This document shows positions 9,048-18,215 of a DNA stretch of 64,000 nt, piece by piece. The stretch is from NCBI RefSeq assembly GCF_030814695.1, contig NZ_JAUSVL010000001.1:3136227-3200226 (forward strand), in the 5' to 3' direction. The translations under genes were made by a program, and so were the position numbers. The DNA comes from Oligosphaera ethanolica (GTDB taxonomy: Bacteria > Verrucomicrobiota > Lentisphaeria > Oligosphaerales > Oligosphaeraceae). Position 1 is the stretch's first letter, and every line of letters begins with the position of its first letter. The notes beneath the pieces were generated by a model. That model searched no databases and was not told the DNA's origin. It saw only the letters and a list, made by a program, of their open reading frames with translations.

Positions 9048-9923
9048 ATGACCTTGGACGTTGCGACGAATTACTGCGTACACAATGTTGGCGCCATGCC
9101 GGGCAGTGACGCATTTTTGTTGGTCACGGCCGAGATGAGCGCCTTGATTGACTCGGGTTTTTCCTTTTGCGCCGAGACGATGGTGGACAACATTGCGGAG
9201 GTGCTGGGTGAGCGGCCGTTGGATTACGTGCTGCTGACGCACTCGCATTACGACCACGCGTCGGGCAGCATCTACTGCAAGAGCCGCTGGCCGGATGTGT
9301 GTATTGTCGCCAGCGACTACACGGCGAAGATTTTTGCCAAAGAGAGTGCGCGGGCGGTCATGCGCGAATTGAATGCCGGCGCGGCGCGTCTGAGCGGTTG
9401 CAGCGAGTGGGTGGACCGCCTGGATGAGCTCAGGGTTGATCGTTGCGTCGGCGAGGGCGACGAACTGTCGCTGGGCGACATGACCTTGCGAGTACTGGCG
9501 GCGCCGGGACACACTCGCTGTTGCATCATGTTCTACGATCCGGCCAGCGCGCTGTTGATATCCTGCGAGACCCTCGGGGTGCTTGCCGGGCCGGGGCTGG
9601 TCATGCCCTGCTGTCTGGTGGGCTATCAGCAGAGCTTGGATGCACTGGACCGCGCCATGGCCATGCCCATCCGCCGCCTGCTCTTGCCGCATCACGGTGT
9701 GATTGAGGGCGATGACTGTCAGGATTTTCTGCGTGCATCGCGCTACTGGCTGGTCGAAACGCATCGCCGCGTCCGCGAAGCGCATGCGGCCGGCCAAAGT
9801 GACGCCGAATTGCGGCAGCTGCTGCGTGATCTTTTTTATACGGACATTGCCCAGCTGGTCCAGCCCGAGCAGGCATTCGATCTCAATGCCAGCTACACCA
9901 TACCGCTGCTATTGAAGGAATGA
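9048..9923 (+). CDS. Metallo-beta-lactamase-fold hydrolase
   Basis: 291 residues. The metal-binding motif is LLTHSHYDHASG near residue 64 (HxHxDH). The downstream histidine is in APGHTRCCI near 150, and LLLPHHGVIEG near 215 supplies the last histidine. The N-terminus DVATNYCVHNVGAMPGSDAFLL matches family members that begin with an outer strand. ATG 9048 directly abuts the AGGAG at 9043-9047, so the in-frame TTG at 9054 with a 6-base spacing is an equally good start. The substrate is unknown; the domain is common to glyoxalase II-like and lactonase-like enzymes. Confidence 0.85.
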   Translation: MTLDVATNYCVHNVGAMPGSDAFLLVTAEMSALIDSGFSFCAETMVDNIAEVLGERPLDYVLLTHSHYDHASGSIYCKSRWPDVCIVASDYTAKIFAKESARAVMRELNAGAARLSGCSEWVDRLDELRVDRCVGEGDELSLGDMTLRVLAAPGHTRCCIMFYDPASALLISCETLGVLAGPGLVMPCCLVGYQQSLDALDRAMAMPIRRLLLPHHGVIEGDDCQDFLRASRYWLVETHRRVREAHAAGQSDAELRQLLRDLFYTDIAQLVQPEQAFDLNASYTIPLLLKE

Positions 9924-10020
9924 AGATATCTTGTCAACAATCACAAGCCAATGCGCTTTATGTAATCGTCGTTTCCAAAAACGCTGAAAGTGTGCGACAT
10001 AGCAAACAAGGAAAGTGAGT

Positions 10021-10245
10021 TCCATTGCCTCTTCGCCTCCCAGTCAGCTTCGCCGACAGGGGGCGAAGAGGCCGACGAACGCGGACATATAAGGCGTTTT
10101 ACCCAGGGCTGCGCGCGCCTTCAGCGCGGCTTGCCCTGGGCTGGTATGTTTCGCGCCTTCAGCGCATCTGCCGCTTCGCGGCGCTTTCTTCCGTCGCGGA
10201 CGGATCGGACGGATCGTCGACTTGATCGGTCTGATCGGTCTGATG
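10021..10245 (+). repeat. R1 palindromic element (copy A) plus GGATCGGAC repeats
   Basis: Copy A of a dispersed element of about 165 bp. It begins TTCCATTGCCTC, followed by hairpin 1 (outer stem CTTCGCC/GGCGAAG around CAGTCAGCTTCGCCGAC), then hairpin 2 (CCCAGGGC ... GCCCTGGG), TGGTATGTTTCGCG and a final CTGCCGCTTCGCGGC-type stem. From about 10194 it is followed by GGATCGGAC units and a GATCGGTCT repeat. It lies in the 483-bp gap between the MBL gene and the LamG gene; the rest of that gap shows no gene. Confidence 0.85.
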
Positions 10246-10406
10246 TCTTTGATGCAATCGCAGTGTTTTCAACCTGCTGCAGTTGAAGCCAGCTGGTATC
10301 TTGTTGCACGAGCCAAAAGTCCTTTGGAAAGAAACAATAAGAATTGCCTAAAAACCATGTCGGTGGGCGCTCGTTGTGGCGCTGTCGGCAGCACAAAAGG
10401 AGCACC

Positions 10407-13400
10407 ATGAAGAGACTGATGTGTCGATGCCTTGCCATTGTGAGTTGCCTGTTTGCAGCCGCCGTAAATGCCGAGTCGCTGTTGCCTGAATTCAGCGCGT
10501 TGAGTTTGGCGCCGGGTGATGCCGGGCGGACGCAGGTTCGTCATGGCGAACGCAGTATCTATTTTGTGGGCACCGAGCCGGCGGCGGCGATGAGTGGCGT
10601 GACGCTGGCCTTGCGCGATGACGCGATTGTGCTTGACAACCGCGAGGCGCCAGCGGAGTTGCGCAAGATCGTAATGCGCCTGAATACCATCAAGCAGCGG
10701 CAGTTCCCTGGGGCGTGCTACGTCTTGCGGGTGCAGATCGAGGGGCCGAAGGGCGGTCATGCCGCGCTATTTTTTGAAGGGCGGACGCTTGACGGGGTGC
10801 ATTATCACAACAACACCGGCCATACCTTGAACGGCGAGCGGCAGGAGATTCTGCATTATCGGACACTGCCGAAGGAACTCGACGATTTGCATCTGCGCTT
10901 GGATTTGAGCGGCCCGGGCGAGTACAAGATCTTTGCGGCGGAGTTCGCGGAGGTGCCGGTGCGGCAGAAAGATCCGGCGGTTGCAGCTGCACGCGTGCCG
11001 GAGCTCCTTTTTCACGCGGATTTTGATGGCACGGCCACGGCGCGGCGCGGTGGGCAGCCGGAGCCCATGGCCGCTCGCGGCATTGACTACGGGCCCGGCG
11101 TCAAGGGCCAGGCACTGAAGAGCAGCGGTGAGGCCGGGACGCTCTTGCAGTATGCGATGGCTGGCAATGCCGTGCCCGAATGCGGCACGGTGTCCCTGTG
11201 GTACCGGCCGTCATGGACGAGTACGGAGGACGCCAGTGGCTTCCACCAGCTGTTCACGATGGAGCGCCCGGAAGGCAGCCGTTATGGCTCGGGGGCGGTT
11301 TTTCTGTGGTGTCACAACGACGTCTTGCGCGCCGACACCAGCGATTTGCGGGACAGCTATCAGCGCACGCGCAGCGTCTTGCCTGGTCAATGGCAGCACG
11401 TCGCCATGAGCTGGGACGAAGACGGCTCACAGGTTTATTATAACGGTCGGCCCGCCAATGACATGCCGGGTGGCGACAGCTACTCGCCCCTCAATGTCGG
11501 CCCGGGCAAGCATCTGATTTTTCGGGATTCGGTTCTCAAGAGTTTTTTTGTGGGCGGGCTCAATGGCGAGCAGCAATGCGAAGGCCTGATTGACGACCTG
11601 CGGATCTATTCGGCGCCGCTGTCACGCGAGGACGTCTTGGCGGTTGCTCGCGAAATACGCTATTTCGAGGTCGCGGCGACGCGGAGCTACATCGTCAACC
11701 GTGGCGACGGCGCGAATGCGATTGCTTTCAGCATCACGCCGCAGCAGCCGGTGGCGATGCGCTTTCGCTGGCAAGTCGTGGCTGAGGACGGCCGGGTGGT
11801 GGCGGCGAGCGGCGATGCCTTGGCGGGCAGCGCGGCCGATGTCGGTCGGCCCCTGGCGCAGACGGCCGCCGTGCCGGCGTTGGCGCCAGGTCGCTATGAT
11901 ATTCGGGTCACGGAGGACCTGTACAAGGGCAGCACCCTTGACAGCCTGTCGGTTCCCGTGTGGGTTTTCCACGGGACTAATGCCGAAGTGTCGGCGACTG
12001 ACGAGCTGCGTCTGGAGCATCTGGCGACGATTCGGCCCAATCCGTCCATGAGTGCGGAAGAGCTGTTGTACGTCGGCGTGCCGAGCATGGGCGAGCTGGC
12101 AGGGCGTCCGTACATGGAGATTGACGGTGCTGATGGCAGTCGTTTCGTGCTGCGGTTGCGGCTGCCGGACGCGCAGGGCATGTATCTCTTGGAGTGGGAT
12201 TATCCCGATGATAAATTGCGCACGGTGGACATTTTAGCGCAGAGTACGCGCATACAGGGCAGCGAGTACGAGTTGCAGACTGGCTATTGCACGGGTGATG
12301 AATACCCCCCCAGCGGGCGGATGTTGACGCAGAAGTCCGTGTATTACGCGCGGTCGACGGATGCCGCGCTGGTGTTCATGACCGCGCGTAATGGCGCGCC
12401 GGCGGCCGTGGCGGAGATTCGCGTGAGCAAGATTGTCGGTGGCCTGCCGGCGCTTGGCGCTGCCGCCTTGGCGTCGCCGGCGGATAATGGCCGTGCCGTC
12501 GGCATTTATTACGAAGACCCGGCGGTGTTGTACGACTTTGGCCGCTACGCCAGCGTCATGCCGGGCTTGGAGCAGATGCTTGATCGTCTGAGCGCCTACA
12601 TGCAGTACAGCGGGCAGACGCTGCTGACCTATCCGCTGGTGTGGTATCAGGGGATGATTGGGGACAAATACAATCCACGTAACCACCCCGAGGACTTTTT
12701 TCAGGCGGTCCTGACCATCTTTGACCGCGACGGCCTGGGCTTCATGCCGTCCTTCAACCATCACAATATTTATTTCCCGGATTTGGCGATTAGCGCGGAG
12801 CGTTTTGAGGACGGGTCATTGCATGACACGCCGGTGTCCATTTTGAACACGGGCAAGCCTAATCCCGGCGGCTGGCATGGTACGCCGCCGAATTTCAACG
12901 TCATGCATCCGGCGGTACAGGAGCACATCCTGGCGAATGTCCAGCAATTCATTGATGAGGGCGCGGCGCATCCGTCCTTCAAGGGCATCACGCTGCATCT
13001 GACCAACCATTGTCTAGCATCATTTGGCGAATTGAGCGCGGGCTATAACGACTACGTTATTGACGCCTTCAGCCGCGCGACGGGCATCGCGGTGCCGGTG
13101 TCGCGGCAGGAGCCCCTGCGCGGCAAGTTGTACTACGAGTGGCTTATGGCCCATGCGCGAGAGGAATGGATTGACTGGCGCTGCCAGGCTTTGGCCGAGT
13201 TCTACGGGCGCATCGCCGAGCGATTGCGGCTGGCGCGGCCGGATTTGCGGCTGGTCCTCTGCAATCTCGGCCCCATGGGCGAAGTGAAAGCAGAGAATTT
13301 CCGCGACGAGGACTTTGTCGCGCAGCGCTATCGCGGCGCGGGTCTGGATCCGAAGTACCTCTCGGCGATAGCGAATGTGACGCTGGTGCAGACCATCATC

Positions 13401-14051
13401 CCGGCCGATTATCGCTGGCGGCGCGGCCATGGCTCAGAAGACCCGAATTTGCAGCACCTGCGGGACTTCGATCTTCTGCCGGGCACCTACAGTCTCTTGA
13501 ATACGGCGCCGGCGCCGTGGCTGCACATGCACGACCGCTACTGGGAGTCCGCGATCGGGCGTCGTGGCGGTCGGCGCTGGAATGGCCCTGGCGAGGGCGA
13601 GTTGGGGGCGTGGTTCAGTGAGCAGTCTTGGCGGGTGAGCACGCTTAACCCCGCCGGTGTCCACGCCATGCGGCATTACATCGCGCCGTTACGCCATAAT
13701 GACCTGCTGGGCATCACTAAGGGCGGTTTTCTCATCGGCACATACGGTATGGATGAGCTGCTACGGCCTTTCGCCCAGGCCTTCCGGGCGCTGCCCGCGC
13801 AGCGCTTTGCTGATGTCGCCAGTGGTAATGCCGCCATCACGTTGCGGCGACTCGAACACGCCGGCGCGACCTGGTTCTACGTCGTCAATACCACGGCGAC
13901 ACCGGCCGAGGCGGCACTGCGGCTGTCGGCGCCGGCGCGGGATGTGGTCAGTGGCGTGACCGTGCCCGCCGGTGAACTCCGTCTGCCCATGACGGCCTAC
14001 GAATTTCGCGCCTTCCGCGCGGATGGCGCGGTGGTCATTGAGGGGAAGTGA
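10407..14051 (+). CDS. Large secreted LamG-domain protein with glycoside-hydrolase-like C-terminal region
   Basis: 1214 residues from ATG 10407, preceded by AAAGGAG at good spacing. The signal peptide is about residues 1-21 (ends AAAVNAE). Residues about 198-412 form a concanavalin A-like LamG domain (FHADFDG, GTVSLWYRPSW, GQWQHVAMSWDEDG, GLIDDLRIYSAPLS). A beta-rich region follows. About 700-1125 looks like a TIM-barrel hydrolase (GLGFMPSFNHHNIYFPDL, GITLHLTNHCLASFGE, RPDLRLVLCNLGP), ending in a small beta domain (NAAITLRRLEHAGATWFYVV). No CAZy family can be named with confidence. It sits alone, with a strong terminator directly behind it. Confidence 0.75.
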   Translation: MKRLMCRCLAIVSCLFAAAVNAESLLPEFSALSLAPGDAGRTQVRHGERSIYFVGTEPAAAMSGVTLALRDDAIVLDNREAPAELRKIVMRLNTIKQRQFPGACYVLRVQIEGPKGGHAALFFEGRTLDGVHYHNNTGHTLNGERQEILHYRTLPKELDDLHLRLDLSGPGEYKIFAAEFAEVPVRQKDPAVAAARVPELLFHADFDGTATARRGGQPEPMAARGIDYGPGVKGQALKSSGEAGTLLQYAMAGNAVPECGTVSLWYRPSWTSTEDASGFHQLFTMERPEGSRYGSGAVFLWCHNDVLRADTSDLRDSYQRTRSVLPGQWQHVAMSWDEDGSQVYYNGRPANDMPGGDSYSPLNVGPGKHLIFRDSVLKSFFVGGLNGEQQCEGLIDDLRIYSAPLSREDVLAVAREIRYFEVAATRSYIVNRGDGANAIAFSITPQQPVAMRFRWQVVAEDGRVVAASGDALAGSAADVGRPLAQTAAVPALAPGRYDIRVTEDLYKGSTLDSLSVPVWVFHGTNAEVSATDELRLEHLATIRPNPSMSAEELLYVGVPSMGELAGRPYMEIDGADGSRFVLRLRLPDAQGMYLLEWDYPDDKLRTVDILAQSTRIQGSEYELQTGYCTGDEYPPSGRMLTQKSVYYARSTDAALVFMTARNGAPAAVAEIRVSKIVGGLPALGAAALASPADNGRAVGIYYEDPAVLYDFGRYASVMPGLEQMLDRLSAYMQYSGQTLLTYPLVWYQGMIGDKYNPRNHPEDFFQAVLTIFDRDGLGFMPSFNHHNIYFPDLAISAERFEDGSLHDTPVSILNTGKPNPGGWHGTPPNFNVMHPAVQEHILANVQQFIDEGAAHPSFKGITLHLTNHCLASFGELSAGYNDYVIDAFSRATGIAVPVSRQEPLRGKLYYEWLMAHAREEWIDWRCQALAEFYGRIAERLRLARPDLRLVLCNLGPMGEVKAENFRDEDFVAQRYRGAGLDPKYLSAIANVTLVQTIIPADYRWRRGHGSEDPNLQHLRDFDLLPGTYSLLNTAPAPWLHMHDRYWESAIGRRGGRRWNGPGEGELGAWFSEQSWRVSTLNPAGVHAMRHYIAPLRHNDLLGITKGGFLIGTYGMDELLRPFAQAFRALPAQRFADVASGNAAITLRRLEHAGATWFYVVNTTATPAEAALRLSAPARDVVSGVTVPAGELRLPMTAYEFRAFRADGAVVIEGK

Positions 14052-14057
14052 GCGCCG

Positions 14058-14138
14058 CCGAGGCGCTGATGAGCGCCTCGGTCACACATGAAAGCGCCCG
14101 GTTGCCGGCTTGTTAGCTGGCGCCCGGGCGCTGTTTTT
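14058..14138 (+). terminator. Tandem hairpins, Rho-independent terminator
   Basis: A perfect 10-bp stem CCGAGGCGCT/AGCGCCTCGG with a 4-base loop lies at 14058-14081. A second stem AGCGCCCGG/CCGGGCGCT (14093-14101 with 14124-14132) is followed by G and TTTTT at 14134-14138. It lies between the converging LamG and pseudopilin genes; AAA before the second stem could let it work on both strands. Confidence 0.8.
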
Positions 14139-14163
14139 GGTGGGTGTTGCGTGTCAGCGCGCG

Positions 14164-14823
14164 TTATTTATTTTCGTTCCAGAGATCGTTTTTGGAGCTG
14201 ACCTTGTATGAGGTCACGTGGCCATCGAAGTGCTGGGCGTTGAACATGTCGTTATGGCGGTGGCCGACGCGGTAGGTGCCGGTGCCGGATGCTTCGGAGA
14301 GCGTGCGGTCAATGGCGCCGTTGTGCTCGATTTGCCAAGCGGTGGTATCGGCGGTTTCGATGGTCACCGATGGGGATTTGATGCGGGTGAGCGCGTAGAT
14401 GCCCGGGCTGGCGATGTTGTAGACGTTGCCGCAGAGCCAGCTGGCGCGACCGTAGGAACGCAGGAAGGACGAAACGGTGACGCCGGTGGGGCGGTTCCCG
14501 CTCTGCTGTGAGCCGCTGCTGTCCGAGCCGCAGCGGTACATTTTGTAGTCGCCGACGTAGGGGGCGATGAGGTCTTCCCACCACCAGAGTTGGCCGGAGC
14601 GGTCGGCGGTGCCCCAGACGTAGCGCGGGCAGATGTAGTCGTTGTAGTCGTTGGAATACATGTTGAAGCCCAAGCCAATCTGCTTGAGGTTGCTGGTGCA
14701 GGAGATGGCTCGGGCTTTTTCCCGCGCCTTGGCCAGCGCCGGCAGGAGCATGGCGGCAAGAATAGCGATGATGGCAATCACGACGAGCAGTTCGATCAGC
14801 GTAAACGACAACAGTTTCTTCAC
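14164..14823 (-). CDS. Type II secretion/prepilin-like protein with H-X9-DG motif
   Basis: 219 residues from GTG 14823, chosen because GGGAGG lies 7 bases upstream; an ATG five codons earlier would place that site inside the gene. The N-terminus is [14 protein letters not shown], the class III prepilin methylation motif, followed by a single hydrophobic helix and [17 protein letters not shown] then NLKQIG. The residue before the cleavable Phe is Ser, not the usual Gly. H-X9-DG near the end ([12 protein letters not shown]) defines the prepilin-type processing-associated family (TIGR04294). Such proteins are numerous in Lentisphaerota; their cargo or pilus role is unknown. Confidence 0.9.
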   Translation of the reverse strand: MKKLLSFTLIELLVVIAIIAILAAMLLPALAKAREKARAISCTSNLKQIGLGFNMYSNDYNDYICPRYVWGTADRSGQLWWWEDLIAPYVGDYKMYRCGSDSSGSQQSGNRPTGVTVSSFLRSYGRASWLCGNVYNIASPGIYALTRIKSPSVTIETADTTAWQIEHNGAIDRTLSEASGTGTYRVGHRHNDMFNAQHFDGHVTSYKVSSKNDLWNENK

Positions 14824-14888
14824 AATTCGTCCTCCCATGTTGACTTCAGATTAGGCTCTTGACACTCAAAATGCCGCATGTTCCGTTA

Positions 14889-14917
14889 AGTATAGCAAAA
14901 GACCGGCGGTTAAGCAA
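14889..14917 (-). promoter_or_regulatory. Sigma-70-like promoter for the pseudopilin gene
   Basis: Read on the minus strand: TTGCTT (14912-14917), 17-base spacer, TATACT (14889-14894). It lies about 65 bp upstream of the GTG start of the pseudopilin gene at 14823. The fit is 4 of 6 at -35 and 5 of 6 at -10. Confidence 0.5.
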
Positions 14918-14995
14918 CAGCATGCGGTGAAAAGACTGAGAGGGGGGGCGGTCAGCCATTGATACTGTATGCCAATAATTCCTCTTTCTGGCGCG

Positions 14996-15140
14996 GTGGG
15001 ACGCGACGTACCTGGCCAATGTGGCGCCCTCCGGGCGCAATCAGTTGTGTTTTCGGTACCCCGGGTTGCGGCGCCCTCCGGGCGCCTCACCCGGGGTTAT
15101 GCATGGTGCGGCCCTCCGGGCCGAACTTGGCCGATCTAGT
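14996..15140 (+). repeat. R2 palindromic element (copy 1)
   Basis: About 145 bp related to two copies at 39148-39290 and 39418-39560. It contains nested stems: outer CCCCGGGT/ACCCGGGG around GGCGCCC-TCC-GGGCGCC, then CGGCCC-TCC-GGGCCG, ending GAACTTGGCCGATC. In the 39-kb copies the outer stem is CCCCTGGT/ACCAGGGG, a matched two-sided change. It lies directly beside an R1 element in the 595-bp gap 14824-15418, which has no gene. Confidence 0.85.
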
Positions 15141-15147
15141 GTTTTAT

Positions 15148-15365
15148 TGCCGCAAAGCGGCAGAAGCGCTGAAAGCGCGAAACATACCAGCCCAGGGCAA
15201 GCACGCTGGAAGCGTGCGCCGCCCTGGGGGGAACGGCGACTCTGTTCGTGTTCCTCGGCCCCTTTGGCCCCAGTCGGCGAAGCTGACTGGGGCCAAAGGG
15301 GCAATGAAACTCACTTGTTTACCTGGGGTTGACGTCGGCGGCAGGTCGGGCATCCAATATCAATG
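15148..15365 (-). repeat. R1 palindromic element (copy B, reverse orientation)
   Basis: Reverse-orientation copy of the R1 element. Read on the minus strand: TTGCCCCTTTGGCCCCAGTC, loop, GACTGGGGCCAAAG, then the CCCAGGGC...GCCCTGGG stem with GCACGC/GCGTGC inside, TATGTTTCGCGCTTTCAGCG and CTGCCGCTTTGCGGCA. Upstream similarity to copy D extends about 55 bp further (CCCAGGTAAACAAGTGAG), so some copies are longer than the core. Confidence 0.85.
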
Positions 15366-15418
15366 ACTGACCGATTGCGGGGGCAAGCTTGCCTTGCGAC
15401 TGGGTGGTGTCAGGCGCC

Positions 15419-16495
15419 TCAGGGTTGGAACTCGCGGGCGGCCTGCACGTACGCTTCGATGTTCTCCCATGGCACTTCGGGTTCGATCATGTGCGTCGGC
15501 GAGCAGAAGAGCCCGCCTTTGTTGCCGGCGCTGGCGAGGTTGCGGAGGGTGGTGCGGCGGACGTCGTCGGCACTGCCGAAGGGCATGGTGCTTTGGGTCC
15601 CGAGAGTGCCCCAGAAGGAGAGACGCGAGCCGTACTGCGCGTGGATTTTGGCGAAGTCCATGCATTCGGGCTGGACGGGGTCGAGGACATCGACGCCGAT
15701 CTCGATCAGCTCGGGGATGAACGGTTCAATGAAGCCGCAGGAATGGTAGGTGACCATGATGTCGGGCTTGGCAGCTTTGGCGGCGCTGATGACGGCGGCG
15801 TGGCGCGGTTTGAGCCACTGGCGGTAGTTGTCCATGGACATCATGGTGGTTTTTTGCATGCCGATATCGTCGCCGAGGCAGAGCAGATCGACGCCGGCCT
15901 GGGCGAAGGCCTGTGCGCGCTGGCAGGCAATATCGGTGAGGCGGTCGAGGTGCCAGATTGCGCAGGGGCTGTCGGCGAGGAGATCGACCATGAGGTCTTC
16001 CATGCCGCGCATATACCAGGCGATTTCCCAAACGGTACAGGCCATGCCGGCGGCGGCGGCGAGGCCGCGCGCATGGAGGGCGGCGACTTCGGCGCGGGCC
16101 TTGTCCTGCTGACTGAGATCGACGGCGGGGTAGGGATATGCCGCGAATTGCGCCAGTAAGGTGAAGGCGGCCATGGGGTGATGCATGCGGGTGATATGCC
16201 GCGAGCCTTCTGCGGGTTCTTCGCCGACGCCCCAGAGATTGAAGCGCGTGCGGGGATCGAAGAGCTGCCCCGGGAAGTACTGCTGCCAGTCGTGGTTGCT
16301 GGGCTTGAGGAAAGACGAGCTGAGGTAGCGGAAGGGAAAGCCGAAGACATCGGCGGGATTGGCGTCGGCGCCGTAGCGCTGTCGGAAGGTATTGAGCTGG
16401 TCGGGGCAGAGATTGAAGCAGACGGGCGCGTGGTGGATGCCCTGGCGACGCCAGAGGGCGAGGAGATTTTCACGCGGAGTGGGAGATGACGACAT
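15419..16495 (-). CDS. Uroporphyrinogen decarboxylase-family (URO-D/MtaA-like) protein
   Basis: 358 residues of the URO-D fold (PF01208) as used by MtaA/CmuA-type methyltransferases rather than HemE. Marks are a short N-terminal helix PRENLLALWRRQG, LLCLGDDIGMQKTTMMS near 225, KPDIMVTYHSCGFIEPFIPEL near 265 (zinc/corrin-methyl site region with His-x-Cys), GVDVLDPVQPE and GGLFCSPTHMIEPEVPWENI at the end. HSCG and LDPVQ are typical of the non-heme branch. No corrinoid protein or partner methyltransferase is in the window. GGAGGC precedes the ATG. The natural substrate is unknown. Confidence 0.85.
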   Translation of the reverse strand: MSSSPTPRENLLALWRRQGIHHAPVCFNLCPDQLNTFRQRYGADANPADVFGFPFRYLSSSFLKPSNHDWQQYFPGQLFDPRTRFNLWGVGEEPAEGSRHITRMHHPMAAFTLLAQFAAYPYPAVDLSQQDKARAEVAALHARGLAAAAGMACTVWEIAWYMRGMEDLMVDLLADSPCAIWHLDRLTDIACQRAQAFAQAGVDLLCLGDDIGMQKTTMMSMDNYRQWLKPRHAAVISAAKAAKPDIMVTYHSCGFIEPFIPELIEIGVDVLDPVQPECMDFAKIHAQYGSRLSFWGTLGTQSTMPFGSADDVRRTTLRNLASAGNKGGLFCSPTHMIEPEVPWENIEAYVQAAREFQP

Positions 16496-16641
16496 GGCGG
16501 GCCTCCGAATGGCTGACGGCAGTAAAGGGCGGGCGGCGGGGATGTTGACGCCGGGCGTTGGCGCGTTATTGTTGAGAACGCATGACCAAGGCGTGATCAG
16601 GTGTTGGTGAAATCACAAACCATGAAGACGGGAGAATGACG

Positions 16642-17286
16642 ATGAAAATATCGCTGATTATCTTGAGTGCAATGATGGCGGGGCTCTGCGGCTGCAGCAC
16701 GATGTATTACGGCGCCATGGAAAAATTTGGCGTGCACAAGCGGGACATTCTGATGGACCGGGTGAAGGACGCACGGGACAGCCAGGATGAGGCCAAGACG
16801 CAGTTCCTCAGTGCCATGGACCAATTCAAGAGCGTGGTGAATTTCACCGGCGGCGATTTGGAGAAGGAGTACAATCGCCTGAATGACGCGTTGCAGAGCA
16901 GCGAAGCACGGGCGACGGCGGTTCGTGACCGCATCAAGGCGGTTGAGGATGTCTCGCAGGCGCTATTCAAAGAGTGGCGTGCTGAGATCAAGCAGTATTC
17001 CAGTGACGCGTTGCGCAATGCGAGTCAACGCAAGCACGACCAGACGGTAGACAAATACGACGACCTGCTGCGGGCCATGAAGAACGCCGAGTCGAAGTTG
17101 GAGCCGGTGCTGGTGTCGATGCGCGACCAGGTACTGTTCCTTAAGCACAATCTTAATGCCCGGGCTATTGCCGGCCTGAGTAGCGAACTGGCCAGCGTGC
17201 AAGGCAATGTGGACAGCCTCATCCGCGATATGGACACCGCTATTCAACAGGCCGATCAGTTCATCGCCACGCTCAAAGACGAATAA
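16642..17286 (+). CDS. DUF2959-family lipoprotein
   Basis: 214 residues from ATG 16642; GGAG at 16631-16634 gives 7-base spacing, better than the ATG at 16636 with 1 base. The lipobox is LCGC (Cys about 18), so it should be lipid-anchored. The mature protein begins STMYYGAMEKFGVHKRDIL and DRVKDARDSQDEAK, which is the DUF2959 signature, and the rest is predicted to be long alpha-helices or coiled coil (to residue 214). The function of the family is unknown. It is transcribed divergently from the URO-D gene (146 bp apart). Confidence 0.85.
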   Translation: MKISLIILSAMMAGLCGCSTMYYGAMEKFGVHKRDILMDRVKDARDSQDEAKTQFLSAMDQFKSVVNFTGGDLEKEYNRLNDALQSSEARATAVRDRIKAVEDVSQALFKEWRAEIKQYSSDALRNASQRKHDQTVDKYDDLLRAMKNAESKLEPVLVSMRDQVLFLKHNLNARAIAGLSSELASVQGNVDSLIRDMDTAIQQADQFIATLKDE

Positions 17287-17665
17287 ACCGCGGTGGCAAT
17301 GCACGTGTGTCGTCAGGAAAGCATAGTTGGTTTTTGCGAGGGGGAGGGAAATACCCTTCGCTTCGCTCGGGCCGCCGCTACGCGGCTATCAGACTATCCC
17401 TGCACCTCCCGTGCAGGTCTGCGGCTCATTGACCCTTCCCTCCCCCTCGCGCTCCCCTACCTATCCCTTTTCGGCTCAGCGTGTGGCGGCTGTCGCTTAG
17501 CGACAGCCGCCACACGCTGAGCGTCAACAGGCAAGGGAATGAGCCGGGTATTCCGCTGCTATTTTTGCGGTGGTTATGCCTATCGTATGGTCAAATGAAA
17601 GCTGGACGAAAGCAGTCTCGCCAGGCGAAAATCGCCTGACGCTTTGCGGATGCGCACGTGCGTCG
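17287..17665. repeat. Gene-free gap with 24-bp-arm perfect palindrome
   Basis: No gene is supported here. A perfect inverted repeat with 24-nt arms and a single-base spacer occupies 17474-17522, starting GCTCAGCGTGTGGCGG. It has no T tract, so it is not a canonical terminator. A smaller stem CCTGCAC-CTCC-GTGCAGG lies near 17399-17417. The G-rich stretch GGGAGGGAAATACCC near 17341 and the CTCCCCTACCTATCCC stretch near 17453 resemble a hairpin region at 61579-61630. Confidence 0.85.
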
Positions 17666-18190
17666 TCAGGTGAAGAATTTGGGGCTGTGCGGAGGGATGC
17701 CGGTGTTGGCGACGATGGTCGCGCAGGCCGTGGCGTCGGCCAGGGCGTCGTGATGGCGGAAGAAGAAGCCGAAGGTCGCGGCGACATTGTTGAGTGTATG
17801 GGACGGCATCCACGGGTAGAGTTTCCTGCTGATAGCCAGGCTGCAGACGTAGGGGAAGCCCGGGTTGCTGAGGCCGTAGAGCGTCAGTGCCGCCCGCAGG
17901 TGGCCGAGGTCGAAGGGCGCATTGTGGATGACGACGATGTCGCCACTGGCGATAAACGCGGCCATGTCCGGCCAGATGTCGCAGAATTCAGGCGCGTGGC
18001 GCAGCTGCTGGTAGGAAATGCCGTGGATTTGGGTGAAGCGCGGTAGCATCCAGTCGAGCGAGCGATGGGGGCGCACTAGCCACTGGCGGCTGTCCTGGAG
18101 GACGCCGTCGTCAAGCAAGGCCAAGCCGGCGGCGCAAATGCTGCCGTTGCGCATATTGGCGGTTTCAAAGTCGAGGCCGATCAGACGCAT
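17666..18190 (-). CDS. DnaQ-like 3'-5' exonuclease
   Basis: 174 residues, a stand-alone DEDDh exonuclease domain. Exo I is LIGLDFETAN near residue 3 (Asp, Glu), Exo II is VVIHNAPFDLGHL near 86 (Asp), and Exo III is HHDALADATA near 147 (His, Asp). This is the proofreading or RNase T-type fold; short stand-alone copies are common and usually act as repair or RNA-processing exonucleases. It is flanked by repeats on both sides and has no obvious operon partner. Confidence 0.9.
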   Translation of the reverse strand: MRLIGLDFETANMRNGSICAAGLALLDDGVLQDSRQWLVRPHRSLDWMLPRFTQIHGISYQQLRHAPEFCDIWPDMAAFIASGDIVVIHNAPFDLGHLRAALTLYGLSNPGFPYVCSLAISRKLYPWMPSHTLNNVAATFGFFFRHHDALADATACATIVANTGIPPHSPKFFT

Positions 18191-18215
18191 GATGGTTACG
18201 GGGGGGGATAGTTGG

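Noticed and set aside
17474-17522. Rho-independent terminator
   Set aside because: Perfect stem but no T run on either side and 187 bp away from the nearest gene end.
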